Of a stretch of DNA of 64,000 nucleotides, positions 43,527 through 51,801 are shown piece after piece. The position numbers and the translations under genes are program-made. The notes below the pieces were generated by a model that had not been told where the DNA came from, made no database searches, and saw nothing but the letters and a program-made list of their open reading frames with translations. Origin of the DNA: Bacteroidota bacterium (lineage in GTDB: Bacteria > Bacteroidota > Bacteroidia > B-17B0 > Aurantibacillaceae); contig JAUXTT010000019.1 in NCBI GenBank assembly GCA_030684395.1, positions 62,001-126,000 on the forward strand, in the 5' to 3' direction. Each line of letters begins with the position of its first letter. Within the stretch, counting starts at the first letter, position 1.

Positions 43527-45752
43527 ATGACGAAAATAACCTTTACTATCTGCCTTATTTTTTATGTATTCACTTTGGGCGCTCAGGGAAAGAAACAAAA
43601 CGTGGATAAGCTAAAAGAAGATGCTGAGTTTTTTACTCTGGAAGGCGAACACGAAAAAGCTTATCAGGCTTATAAGGAACTCATAGCAATTGAACCAAAT
43701 AACTACCTGCATAAATTTCAGTGTGGTTTATCAGCATTGAACCTGCCATTCAGAAAAGCTGAAACAATTGATATTTTTGAGGATATTCTTAATAAGCCCA
43801 GTCAGAATAAATTGGAATTGAATTCCTATTTGGGAAAAAAATACGAGAGTATACCCGTATATTATTTAGGTAGAGCTTATCATAGCAACTATAAATTTGA
43901 TGAGGCTATAAAATATTTCAACGACTTTCTAGCTACAAAGCCAACTGACCTCAAGATTAAAGAAGAAGTTCAGCATTTTCTGCATTTTTCAGAATCAGCT
44001 CATGATATTGTTATCAAACCCACAAAAGTAGACATTAGAAACATTGGGATGCCTGTTAACACAAGCGCACACGAATATGTTCCTTTAATTACGGCCGACG
44101 AATCGATGATGATATTCACTTATCGCGGACCTAAATGTATTGGCGGACTAATGAATTTAGAGGGAAAACCTAATAAGAATGGGATTTATTTTGAAGACAT
44201 TTATTTTTCGAAAAGACTCAATGATACTTTGTGGGATGCCCCACAAAGTATGGGGGAAGAGATCAATTCAAAACAACACGATGCCTGTATAGCAATTTCT
44301 TCAGACGGGCAAGATTTATATACATACCGCAGCGATGAAAAGGATGGCGGAGATATTTTTGTATGCCATTTAAAAGGCGAAAAATGGAGTAAGCCGGAAA
44401 GATTGAATTCCAATATTAATACTACTTTTTGGGAAGGCAGTTGTTCAGTTACATCAGATGGTAAATATTTTTATTTTGCCAGCGAACGTCCGGGTGGAAT
44501 AGGTGGCAGAGATATTTATGTTTCCGAAAAAATGAAAAGCGGGATGTGGGGGCAGGCAAAAAATTTAAGAGCCATTAATACTAAATATGATGATGATGCG
44601 CCTTTTATTCATGTTGACGGAACAACTTTATTCTTTAGCTCCGAAGGTCATAATAGCATCGGTGGGTATGATATTTTTTATTCTACCCTTGATAGTGGAG
44701 AATGGAAAAGCCCTGTAAATATGGGATACCCCTTAAACACCACTGATGACGATAGGTATTATGTTGTGTCTGCAAAAGGAGACAAGGGATATTTTTCTTC
44801 TAATAGAAATAATAAAGGTGCTGATGGTAGTCAGGATATTTATAGTGTGAAGCCGGGTTGGTATTCGGGAAAACAAAATGCAACAGTTATGGTAGTTGGT
44901 TCAATATTTGGAAACGACACTTTAATTGGAGCAACTATTGAGGTATTCAAAAAAAGTACGAATGAAGTACTTGGGCCATTCTATTCTAATTCAACTACAG
45001 GTAAATACCTTGTAGCTTTACCGGGGCACGACTCTTATACATTTAAGCTCGATGCTCCCGGGTATCCGCAATATTCTGAAAACTTGGATGTAAACGAACT
45101 CAATTCATACCTGGAAGTAAATAAGGATTTTCACCTGGCTAAAACTACTTTTGTAGATGTACACCTGGATACATTAAAAAAATTGAATGATTTTGTTCCG
45201 AAAAATACCGGCGGGGATACCGCAGTAAAAGTAGTAACTAATAATAGTAATAATAACACAAATGTAACCACAACTAATAATGACAGTGTTGCTAATACAA
45301 AAGTTAACCCTTGCGATGAATTTAAAACACTGGATTTCTCTTCTTTAAAAGGAAAGAGCCTCAATGATCCAAAAGTTTACGCAACACTTTTAGAAATTGG
45401 AAATAAAATTTGCGCTGGTTCTATGGAATTTAAAGTTCAGGTAGGGGCATATAGAAAACCGAAAAATTTTAAATCTAACCACTTGAGTAAATTTGGTGCA
45501 ACTGAATCAAGTATAGGAGCTGATGGTATTACCCGCTTTACACAAGGTAAGTTCGGTAATGTAAATGAAGCTGAACAGTTACGTAAACAAATAATTGCGA
45601 CCGGACAAAAAGATGCATGGATAGTTGGTTTTATTGATGGCAAACGATATACATTGGAAGAGTTGATTATGGTTGATTTTTACAACAAAAATGTAGCTCA
45701 GTACAATGAAAATGTTGGATTACTGAATGTGTTATTGGCTTCTAATCCTTAA
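43527..45752 (+). CDS. TPR-PD40-CRD protein with one SPOR-like domain
   Basis: This 741-residue protein has a signal peptide (FTICLIFYVFTLGAQ), TPR-like repeats (43600-43990), PD40 strands such as ISSDGQDLYTYRSDEKDGGDIFV and VTSDGKYFYFASERPGGIGGRDIYV (44030-44870), a carboxypeptidase-regulatory-like domain (44880-45150), an Asn/Thr-rich linker (45215-45310) and one SPOR-like domain (45420-45690, starting FKVQVGAY). It is a compact version of the giant protein at 23983, without the helical repeats. It is divergent from the beta-lactamase pair. A peptidoglycan-linked envelope role is inferred from the SPOR-like domain. Confidence 0.8.
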   Translation: MTKITFTICLIFYVFTLGAQGKKQNVDKLKEDAEFFTLEGEHEKAYQAYKELIAIEPNNYLHKFQCGLSALNLPFRKAETIDIFEDILNKPSQNKLELNSYLGKKYESIPVYYLGRAYHSNYKFDEAIKYFNDFLATKPTDLKIKEEVQHFLHFSESAHDIVIKPTKVDIRNIGMPVNTSAHEYVPLITADESMMIFTYRGPKCIGGLMNLEGKPNKNGIYFEDIYFSKRLNDTLWDAPQSMGEEINSKQHDACIAISSDGQDLYTYRSDEKDGGDIFVCHLKGEKWSKPERLNSNINTTFWEGSCSVTSDGKYFYFASERPGGIGGRDIYVSEKMKSGMWGQAKNLRAINTKYDDDAPFIHVDGTTLFFSSEGHNSIGGYDIFYSTLDSGEWKSPVNMGYPLNTTDDDRYYVVSAKGDKGYFSSNRNNKGADGSQDIYSVKPGWYSGKQNATVMVVGSIFGNDTLIGATIEVFKKSTNEVLGPFYSNSTTGKYLVALPGHDSYTFKLDAPGYPQYSENLDVNELNSYLEVNKDFHLAKTTFVDVHLDTLKKLNDFVPKNTGGDTAVKVVTNNSNNNTNVTTTNNDSVANTKVNPCDEFKTLDFSSLKGKSLNDPKVYATLLEIGNKICAGSMEFKVQVGAYRKPKNFKSNHLSKFGATESSIGADGITRFTQGKFGNVNEAEQLRKQIIATGQKDAWIVGFIDGKRYTLEELIMVDFYNKNVAQYNENVGLLNVLLASNP

Positions 45753-45766
45753 TTTCAAAAAAAAAT

Positions 45767-47125
45767 CTACCCGGCTAAAAAATCTTTATACCAATATCCC
45801 GATTTTTTTATTGTACGTTGTTGTGTGTTAAAATCAATATGAATCAAACCAAATCGTTGATGATAACCTTCTGCCCACTCGAAATTATCCGTCAAGGACC
45901 AAACAAAATAACCCTTTATTTTTAATTCTTCTTGTTTAGCTTTTAATACCTGCTCTAAGTAGGATTTTAAAAAGTTCTCTCTGGCGGTGTCGGTAATTAT
46001 TCCATCAATTATTTCATCGGGAAAAGAAGCTCCATTTTCAGTAATAAATATTTTTTTTACGCCTTTGTATTTGCTGAATTTTTTTACCATTTGATAAATC
46101 GCCTCGGGATATACTTCCCAATCCATTTGTGTATGAAAAACCTTTCTTTTGTCTGCCGGAATAAGTTTTGCTTTTAGGAAAGGAATAAAAAAATTGTATG
46201 CCACTACTTCGCGTGTATAATTTTGTATCCCAATAAAATCAAATTCTGCACGCATCAATTCTTCATCTCCGGGTTTTATATACTTCTCAACTTTTTTAAG
46301 GAAGGGAAGAGTTTCCATAGGGTATCCCAAACCTAAAGAGGGTTCTATAAAAGATCTGTTCAATAAGGCATCTATTCGTTTAGCAGCCTGTTTATCTCTT
46401 TCAGAATCTGATTGTGGTGTAATAAAGGAGCAGGAGTAGGTGGTTCCAACAATTGCATCCGGTTGCATTTTTTTGATAGTTCTTAAGCCTATTGCCTGAC
46501 AAAGCACTGCATGATGCATGGCCGAGAGAAAACTTCCTATTCCCTTTTTTCCGGGTGCGTGTACGCCTAAAAAATATCCGGCTCCGGTAAATACCATTGG
46601 TTCGTTTAATACCATCCAGTTCTTCACTTTACTCTTAAACTCCTTGATACAAACCTCTACATAGTGTTCGAACCAATTTATAATTTCCCGGTTGGTCCAA
46701 CCTCCTTTTTGTTGCAATGTTTCCGGAAGATCCCAATGATATAAAGTAATCCAGGGTTCTATTCCCGACTCTATGCAGGTATCAATAACTTTATGGTAAA
46801 ACTCAATTCCTTTTTTATTTATTGTTCCAATTCCATCAGGTAAAATTCTTGACCAGGAAAGGGAGAATCGGAAATTTGGGATACCGAGCATCTTTACAAG
46901 TGCAATATCTTCCTTGTATTTAGTATAAAAGTCACATGCAATTTCCGGAGAATCATTATTCAGGATATTCTTTTTTCCTTTCGCAAACTCATCCCAAATC
47001 GAAGGGCCTTTTCCATCTGCATGAGAAGCTCCCTCGGTTTGTAAAGCAGATGTGGAAACACCCCAAACAAATTCATCTCCAAACCCGCTCCTTTTTATTG
47101 CGGCACTTTTACTTTTTTTATTCAT
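45767..47125 (-). CDS. Family 1 glycoside hydrolase (beta-glucosidase-like)
   Basis: This 452-residue enzyme has the GH1 pattern: FVWGVSTSALQTEGA, the acid/base Glu175 in LNEPM and the nucleophile Glu363 in ITENGA, with WSLTDNFEWAEGY near the end. It hydrolyses beta-linked glucosides or related sugars. No signal peptide is seen, so it acts in the cytoplasm. It is the last gene of a three-gene operon with a glycosyltransferase and an LpxH-like phosphoesterase (gaps of 3 and 2 bases), which suggests turnover of a glycosylated lipid or nucleotide-linked sugar rather than diet-derived glucosides. Confidence 0.88.
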   Translation of the reverse strand: MNKKSKSAAIKRSGFGDEFVWGVSTSALQTEGASHADGKGPSIWDEFAKGKKNILNNDSPEIACDFYTKYKEDIALVKMLGIPNFRFSLSWSRILPDGIGTINKKGIEFYHKVIDTCIESGIEPWITLYHWDLPETLQQKGGWTNREIINWFEHYVEVCIKEFKSKVKNWMVLNEPMVFTGAGYFLGVHAPGKKGIGSFLSAMHHAVLCQAIGLRTIKKMQPDAIVGTTYSCSFITPQSDSERDKQAAKRIDALLNRSFIEPSLGLGYPMETLPFLKKVEKYIKPGDEELMRAEFDFIGIQNYTREVVAYNFFIPFLKAKLIPADKRKVFHTQMDWEVYPEAIYQMVKKFSKYKGVKKIFITENGASFPDEIIDGIITDTARENFLKSYLEQVLKAKQEELKIKGYFVWSLTDNFEWAEGYHQRFGLIHIDFNTQQRTIKKSGYWYKDFLAG

Positions 47126-47128
47126 ACA

Positions 47129-48169
47129 CTATTGAAACATATTATAATGAGAAGACTCATGGTGAGTATCAATAATTTCTGTACCACCGTGGTTTGCAAC
47201 AATACGATCGATTATTTCCTTTGTTTGATCAGGATAATTTACGTGTACTATCTTTTTACTTTTTAACCAGTCTGTGATTTTATCCAAATGTTCACTGTTT
47301 AGTCTTTTCATAACAGGCACCCCCATAGTTTTTAACATGGCTACGTTGCAGTGTTGTTCATATTGTTTTTTCATAGGAATAACAAGTAGTTTTTTCTTTA
47401 AAAATAGTGCTTCACTGGTAGTTCCAAAGCCAGCATTACATAAAATTCCTTCAGCAGATGCCATACTCTTTAAAAAGAGATCTTTATTAATTGGAAGGAT
47501 TGTTATGTTTTTTTGTTTAATTTTCTTTTTATTATGCTTGGAAAATACTTCCCATTTTACATCTTTAAATTTTGAAAGGTGTTTCAGGATTCTGTCATCA
47601 TCATAAGAAGGAAGGTAGACTGTGTAATGGCCATCGTTTGTTGGTTTTATATTCCTAACTTCTTTTCGTATAATTGGAGTATAGATATTTTTATCCAGAC
47701 TCTTAAAATGATATCCGTAATTATAAGTAGTGGGGGCATATTTTTCCAAAACAAGTTTTCCTATCAAATCTGATTTTTTTGGTTTGGGTGCAAGCGGGTG
47801 CAGAGTGGCTGCCTGATTGCTTAAACCAATACACGGTTTTTTTGCTTTTAATGCTGCCCAACACGATACAGGCTCAAAATCGCTGATAATAAGATCATAT
47901 TTTTTTATGGGTAACGATTTTATCTCTTTCAATAAACGCATGGAATTCATTTTCCAATAGGTTTTCCAAATATCCACTCCGCCTTGTTTCCCGAAAATGA
48001 AGGACAAACCGTTGAATTTATATTTTACTTTAAAGGGTAATTCAATATCCGATTGGATGCCACTTACCAAAATGTCAACTTCACCTTTCTTTTGTAAGTA
48101 TGGAATAATCTCAATAGCTCTTGTTATATGACCATTTCCGGTTCCTTGCACTGCGTAAAGTATCTTCAT
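47129..48169 (-). CDS. Glycosyltransferase (GT28/MurG-like)
   Basis: This 346-residue enzyme starts KILYAVQGTGNGHITRAIE, the N-terminal GT-B motif of the MurG/UDP-glycosyltransferase superfamily, and has CNAGFGTTSEALFLKKKLLVIPMKKQYEQHCN near the C-terminus for nucleotide-sugar binding. It is similar to PF13528-type glycosyltransferases. The acceptor is unknown; a lipid is plausible from the adjacent lpxH-like gene. It is 2 bases downstream of that gene. Confidence 0.85.
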   Translation of the reverse strand: MKILYAVQGTGNGHITRAIEIIPYLQKKGEVDILVSGIQSDIELPFKVKYKFNGLSFIFGKQGGVDIWKTYWKMNSMRLLKEIKSLPIKKYDLIISDFEPVSCWAALKAKKPCIGLSNQAATLHPLAPKPKKSDLIGKLVLEKYAPTTYNYGYHFKSLDKNIYTPIIRKEVRNIKPTNDGHYTVYLPSYDDDRILKHLSKFKDVKWEVFSKHNKKKIKQKNITILPINKDLFLKSMASAEGILCNAGFGTTSEALFLKKKLLVIPMKKQYEQHCNVAMLKTMGVPVMKRLNSEHLDKITDWLKSKKIVHVNYPDQTKEIIDRIVANHGGTEIIDTHHESSHYNMFQ

Positions 48170-48171
48170 GT

Positions 48172-49074
48172 TTATTTATTAAATATAATACCTGTATTTG
48201 TCATAAAATCTCCTAACATCTGATTAAAGATCTCATTATCGCTCATCATCACAATATCATCATCCTGATTGTCGTGATCATCTTTTTCGAAATCTTCATC
48301 TTTATACTGAAAAAGCGTCCATTCGCCTTTGTTATACTCCAATGCCGTAAGGTTTTCTACCCAGTCACCTGAGTTTAAATATTCTACCGAGCCTTTTTCC
48401 GTACAAATAGTTTTCATTTCCGGTTGATGTATATGTCCGCATAAAACGTAGTCGTATCCATTTGCTATGGCAATTTCTGCAGTGGTCTTTTCAAAGTTGT
48501 TGATAAACTTTACCGCTTGCTTTACACTGTTCTTAATGTTTTTTGACAGGGATATTTTTCCTTTGCCCATCTTTTCAGAAACCCAGTTGCAAAATGCGTT
48601 AATAAGAATTAAAAGATCGTACCCATGTGAGCCAAGTTTGGTAAGCCATTTAGAGTGTTTCATTGTAACATCAAACACATCTCCGTGGAAGATCCAGGTC
48701 TTTTTACCATTCAGTTCCAAAAGCAATTTGTTGTCAATAACCAAAGAACCCATTTTAAATCCGGCAAATTTGCGAAGTAGTTCATCATGGTTGCCTGTGA
48801 TGTAATATACTTTAACACCTTTACTTACCCATTTAATGAGCTTATGTATAATTCGCATGTGCGATTTCGGCCAATAGCGTTTTTTGAATTGCCACATGTC
48901 AATAATGTCACCATTTAATACTACCATTTTTGGTTTTACACTTCTCAGGTATTTCAGAAGTTCTTTACTATGGCAACCGTATGTTCCCAAATGCACATCG
49001 GAAATAACCAGCAGGTCAACCTTTCTTTTTTTTCTTGCCTTATCGGAAGACTGTTTTTTAATTTTTTCTTGCAT
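48172..49074 (-). CDS. LpxH-like UDP-2,3-diacylglucosamine diphosphatase family phosphoesterase
   Basis: This 300-residue calcineurin-like phosphoesterase has the five metal motifs in order: DVHLG (residue about 26), NGDIIDMW, GNHDELL, HGDVFD and GHIHQPEM. Such motifs fit LpxH, which cleaves UDP-2,3-diacylglucosamine in lipid A synthesis, but Bacteroidota have several LpxH-like proteins and the real enzyme may be LpxH, LpxI or a paralogue. A long acidic tail follows the core. It is the first gene of the operon with the glycosyltransferase and GH1 enzyme. Confidence 0.8.
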   Translation of the reverse strand: MQEKIKKQSSDKARKKRKVDLLVISDVHLGTYGCHSKELLKYLRSVKPKMVVLNGDIIDMWQFKKRYWPKSHMRIIHKLIKWVSKGVKVYYITGNHDELLRKFAGFKMGSLVIDNKLLLELNGKKTWIFHGDVFDVTMKHSKWLTKLGSHGYDLLILINAFCNWVSEKMGKGKISLSKNIKNSVKQAVKFINNFEKTTAEIAIANGYDYVLCGHIHQPEMKTICTEKGSVEYLNSGDWVENLTALEYNKGEWTLFQYKDEDFEKDDHDNQDDDIVMMSDNEIFNQMLGDFMTNTGIIFNK

Positions 49075-49450
49075 CGTGTTTTGTTTTTCTGGATTTAAAG
49101 GCCGAATAAAGACTGGATTCGTATATAAAAATAGATTCCTGAACGGAAAAAATAAAATAACGGAATAGTGATGAAATGCCTGCCCTGTGAAAAATGAGTA
49201 AGGAAACTATTAGAGTTAGTGAGGCCTTGATGAATTGTTTACGAGTAATCGTATTTTGAATAACATTCAATTGATCAAGTTTAATACAAAGTTAGTTGCC
49301 TTATATTTCCATTGTATTAACTCAGGATCAAGATTTTGTTATGAAATGCTTTTTTAGTAACTTATGTCTCGGATAGTGAGTAACAAATTATTGAATATTA
49401 TTGAAAAGGTAGCCGGTGATTTTTTTTGCACTGTATTTTGTTTGAGCTGC

Positions 49451-49458
49451 TATCTTTG
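49451..49458 (+). promoter_or_regulatory. Putative -7 promoter element of the CHAD gene
   Basis: TATCTTTG matches TAnnTTTG exactly and lies 34 bases before the ATG at 49493. TTTG occurs 22 bases and 10 bases upstream. Confidence 0.5.
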
Positions 49459-49492
49459 AATTGAGTAAAAGCAATATTGAATCTATAAAAAA

Positions 49493-50320
49493 ATGACCGT
49501 TTTGAAAGCATCAACTAGTATAAAAGAGTATTGCAGAAAACGAAACAAGTCAGTGCTTAGGATTTTTACTAAGCCGGGGAAAACTATTTCTATTGAAGAT
49601 TATCATTCACTTCGTGTTGAAATAAAAAAGTTGCGTGCAGTTTTTGCCCTGGTTAACTTTAGTGTGAAGCAATTTAAACATTCAAAAACACTGAAGCCCT
49701 ATTTAAGTATTTTTGAGCAAGCAGGGAAAGTAAGGGATATTCAATTGGAGGAGCTTACATTAAAAAAACTTAACCTGTCTAAGCCACTCAAAAATTACCT
49801 CATCGAATTGATAGGGCAGAGAAAGCTGGAGACGGAAACTTTTTTAAAATTGGCGAATAATAAACATGTAAAAAAAATTAAAGAGGCACACGAAAAAATT
49901 TCTGAAGCTGCCGCACAGGTTAAATATAAGGATATTGAAAGCTTTCTGAAAAAGAAAAGGAGGAAAATAGACATGTACCTGATGTTAAATAAACTTGAGG
50001 AAGTGAGTGTGCATGATTTGCGTAAGCGATTAAAAGAATATTATTATGTCCTCAAAATGTTTTATCCGGAAAACAAATCAATTTCAGAGCTGAGATCTTT
50101 TATGGAGTTATTAGGTAAATGGAATGATCTTTTTATGATGCACAAAGATTTGAAGAAGTCTCTTGATTTAGGTAATTTACCTCCTATTGAAAAGAAACTG
50201 TTGGAAAAGTTATCGGAAAATATTTTGTTGGAAATTGAAAAAGTTTTGAAAACGATAAATACCGATAAAAAAAGGTTGGATCCTGAAACCCCGACTGAAT
50301 GGAACGTGCAGGTGCGTTAA
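49493..50320 (+). CDS. CHAD-domain protein
   Basis: This 275-residue protein is a CHAD domain, a bundle of helices with conserved His, Arg and Lys residues that bind polyphosphate. It shows YHSLRVEIKKLRAVF near the N-terminus, GKVRDIQLEEL, and VHDLRKRLKEYYYVL in the second half. Such proteins bind to polyphosphate or polyhydroxyalkanoate granules in other bacteria. No ppk or ppx gene is nearby. It is monocistronic, with a terminator. Confidence 0.85.
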   Translation: MTVLKASTSIKEYCRKRNKSVLRIFTKPGKTISIEDYHSLRVEIKKLRAVFALVNFSVKQFKHSKTLKPYLSIFEQAGKVRDIQLEELTLKKLNLSKPLKNYLIELIGQRKLETETFLKLANNKHVKKIKEAHEKISEAAAQVKYKDIESFLKKKRRKIDMYLMLNKLEEVSVHDLRKRLKEYYYVLKMFYPENKSISELRSFMELLGKWNDLFMMHKDLKKSLDLGNLPPIEKKLLEKLSENILLEIEKVLKTINTDKKRLDPETPTEWNVQVR

Positions 50321-50322
50321 AC

Positions 50323-50353
50323 AAAGAACCCCGACTTTTAGTCGGGGTTTTTG
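50323..50353 (+). terminator. Rho-independent terminator after the CHAD gene
   Basis: AACCCCGAC (50327-50335) pairs with GTCGGGGTT (50341-50349) around a TTTTA loop, followed by T's. Confidence 0.9.
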
Positions 50354-50403
50354 CGTTCAAAGTAACCTATGTTTAATTCAAAAAACAAAATGGCTACATT
50401 ATC

Positions 50404-50832
50404 TTAATTCAATTTAAATTGAGGAATTTTACCCTCTTGCATCAATTGAATACATTTCTTTTTATGCTCTTCGAAGTTACCGAAAGCCAAAGCATCCAGC
50501 ATATCTTCTCTCGACATTTCAGGGTTATTGAATTTCTTACGAATTTCAACTGAGCATCTGTCAACAAATTTTTCAAAATGTTGCGGAGCCCATACATAAC
50601 CTTTGCCGGTTTCAACCTTGAATTCCTCAGGCAAAATACCCTCAATTTTCGACTTCACCTCTATACCTTGGTATATCTTAGGTAATGTTCTGTTATCGAA
50701 CACAAACGGCTTAGAAATAACAATTACATGCTTCTTCCGTTTAGGGTCAATCATGTTCAAGCCCTCTACACGCAAGCCTTTTTTCTTAAGCTGCGAGAAT
50801 TTTGATTCAAAATCTTTTAGTATCTCAAACAT
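50404..50832 (-). CDS. Conserved hypothetical protein
   Basis: This 142-residue protein has no signal peptide, membrane segment or motif I can name. It has a front part with FEILKDFESKFSQLKKKGLRVEGLNMIDPKRKKHVIVISK, that reads as a helix followed by beta-strands, and a helical end (EKFVDRCSVEIRKKFNNP, MSREDMLDALAFGNFEEHKKKCIQ). Codon use is ordinary for this window and the reading frame has a normal start, so it is probably a real cytoplasmic protein. It is transcribed alone. No function can be given. Confidence 0.6.
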   Translation of the reverse strand: MFEILKDFESKFSQLKKKGLRVEGLNMIDPKRKKHVIVISKPFVFDNRTLPKIYQGIEVKSKIEGILPEEFKVETGKGYVWAPQHFEKFVDRCSVEIRKKFNNPEMSREDMLDALAFGNFEEHKKKCIQLMQEGKIPQFKLN

Positions 50833-51043
50833 TGTTCAAAGTTTTCAACAAAGGTAGGAGGTTTTCTGTTAAAAAGTATATCTTTTAGCTATTGTTTTTC
50901 TGCCTTCGTCTAATTATCTTATTTACAGTTTAATTCATTTTTTTGTTAACACCGTGTGAACTAAATTTTCTTAAAAATTATAATTTATTAATTAGCAATA
51001 GATTAACCTGTTAATTGTTTTTTCAATTCTAAAAGGTAATTAA

Positions 51044-51082
51044 CAAAAAAAACCACCCTTCCATATGTGAAAGGGTGGTTCT
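51044..51082 (-). terminator. Rho-independent terminator after the DUF4468 gene
   Basis: AACCACCCTT (51051-51060) pairs with AAGGGTGGTT (51071-51080). On the reverse strand it is followed by a T-run (51044-51050). It ends the E1-DUF4468 transcript. The rest of the 50833-51106 gap is AT-rich with no visible feature. Confidence 0.88.
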
Positions 51083-51106
51083 CAGGCATATAAGCTCTTT
51101 AAAGTA

Positions 51107-51787
51107 CTACCATTCGCTTTTACTCTCGGTACTTACAGGGTTTTTCATCTTTGCTTTAAGATCTTCTGCAACAGTACCGGCATGCATTTTTGCTGCTCCT
51201 CTTATTTGGTTCCACATTACATGATTAAGACTTAAAGATCCGCACGCAGGAGTTTCATTAAATATATCTCCCCCAGAGGCAACACCTCTTGTTGCTTTAT
51301 GTTCAATGTTATCAATAGTGTAACGGTATTTTCCTTCTTTAAAATCAATAGTAATCTTCATAGTTATTTCGCCTTCCACGTCAGCAGTGGGGTTTAACAC
51401 TTTTGGTTTATAGGGGAATTTAACCTTACAGCCCACCTTTCCACCCGAAGTATAGGCTTCTTCTTTCTTAAACTTTTTGCTTTTGCCATTTAACCATGCT
51501 GTAGCGCGATTTGTCATTTCAGTAACACTCGCAGGAACGGTAGGACTTAAAGTATCAAAAACTTCCTCCGGAGGAGGTAGTTCTTCAACCGGTTTCTTTT
51601 TTTTCTTTTTGCCTTTTGTATGTTCTTCAACAGCAGCAACAGGAGGTGGCGTTACAACTTTTGGCCTGTCCATTTCCAAAGAAACAACTTCCCTGATCAT
51701 TTTTGTAAGGTCTTCTTCTTCCTCTTGAGCCTTGGATACAAAAGGGGCAACTGTAAGTAGAATTGCAAGTAAAAATAGTTTTTTCAT
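51107..51787 (-). CDS. DUF4468 (TBP-like fold) secreted protein
   Basis: This 226-residue protein has a signal peptide ending SKAQ, a Pro/Lys/Glu-rich segment (about residues 40-75) and a DUF4468-type domain with ATAWLNGKSKKFKKEEAY and MKITIDFKEGKYRYTIDNIEH. DUF4468 is a TBP-like domain of unknown role, common in Bacteroidota envelopes. I chose the ATG at 51787; the TTG upstream adds four residues. It starts 14 bases after the E1 gene on the same strand. Confidence 0.78.
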   Translation of the reverse strand: MKKLFLLAILLTVAPFVSKAQEEEEDLTKMIREVVSLEMDRPKVVTPPPVAAVEEHTKGKKKKKKPVEELPPPEEVFDTLSPTVPASVTEMTNRATAWLNGKSKKFKKEEAYTSGGKVGCKVKFPYKPKVLNPTADVEGEITMKITIDFKEGKYRYTIDNIEHKATRGVASGGDIFNETPACGSLSLNHVMWNQIRGAAKMHAGTVAEDLKAKMKNPVSTESKSEW

Positions 51788-51801
51788 AATTATTAGCAAA
51801 G

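Noticed and set aside
49058-49270. 70-codon reverse-strand frame overlapping the start of the LpxH-like gene
   Set aside because: It has a hydrophobic stretch and a TRKQFIKASL start like a twin-arginine signal, but no mature protein follows and it overlaps the start of a clear gene. It may be a remnant, but the support is weak.
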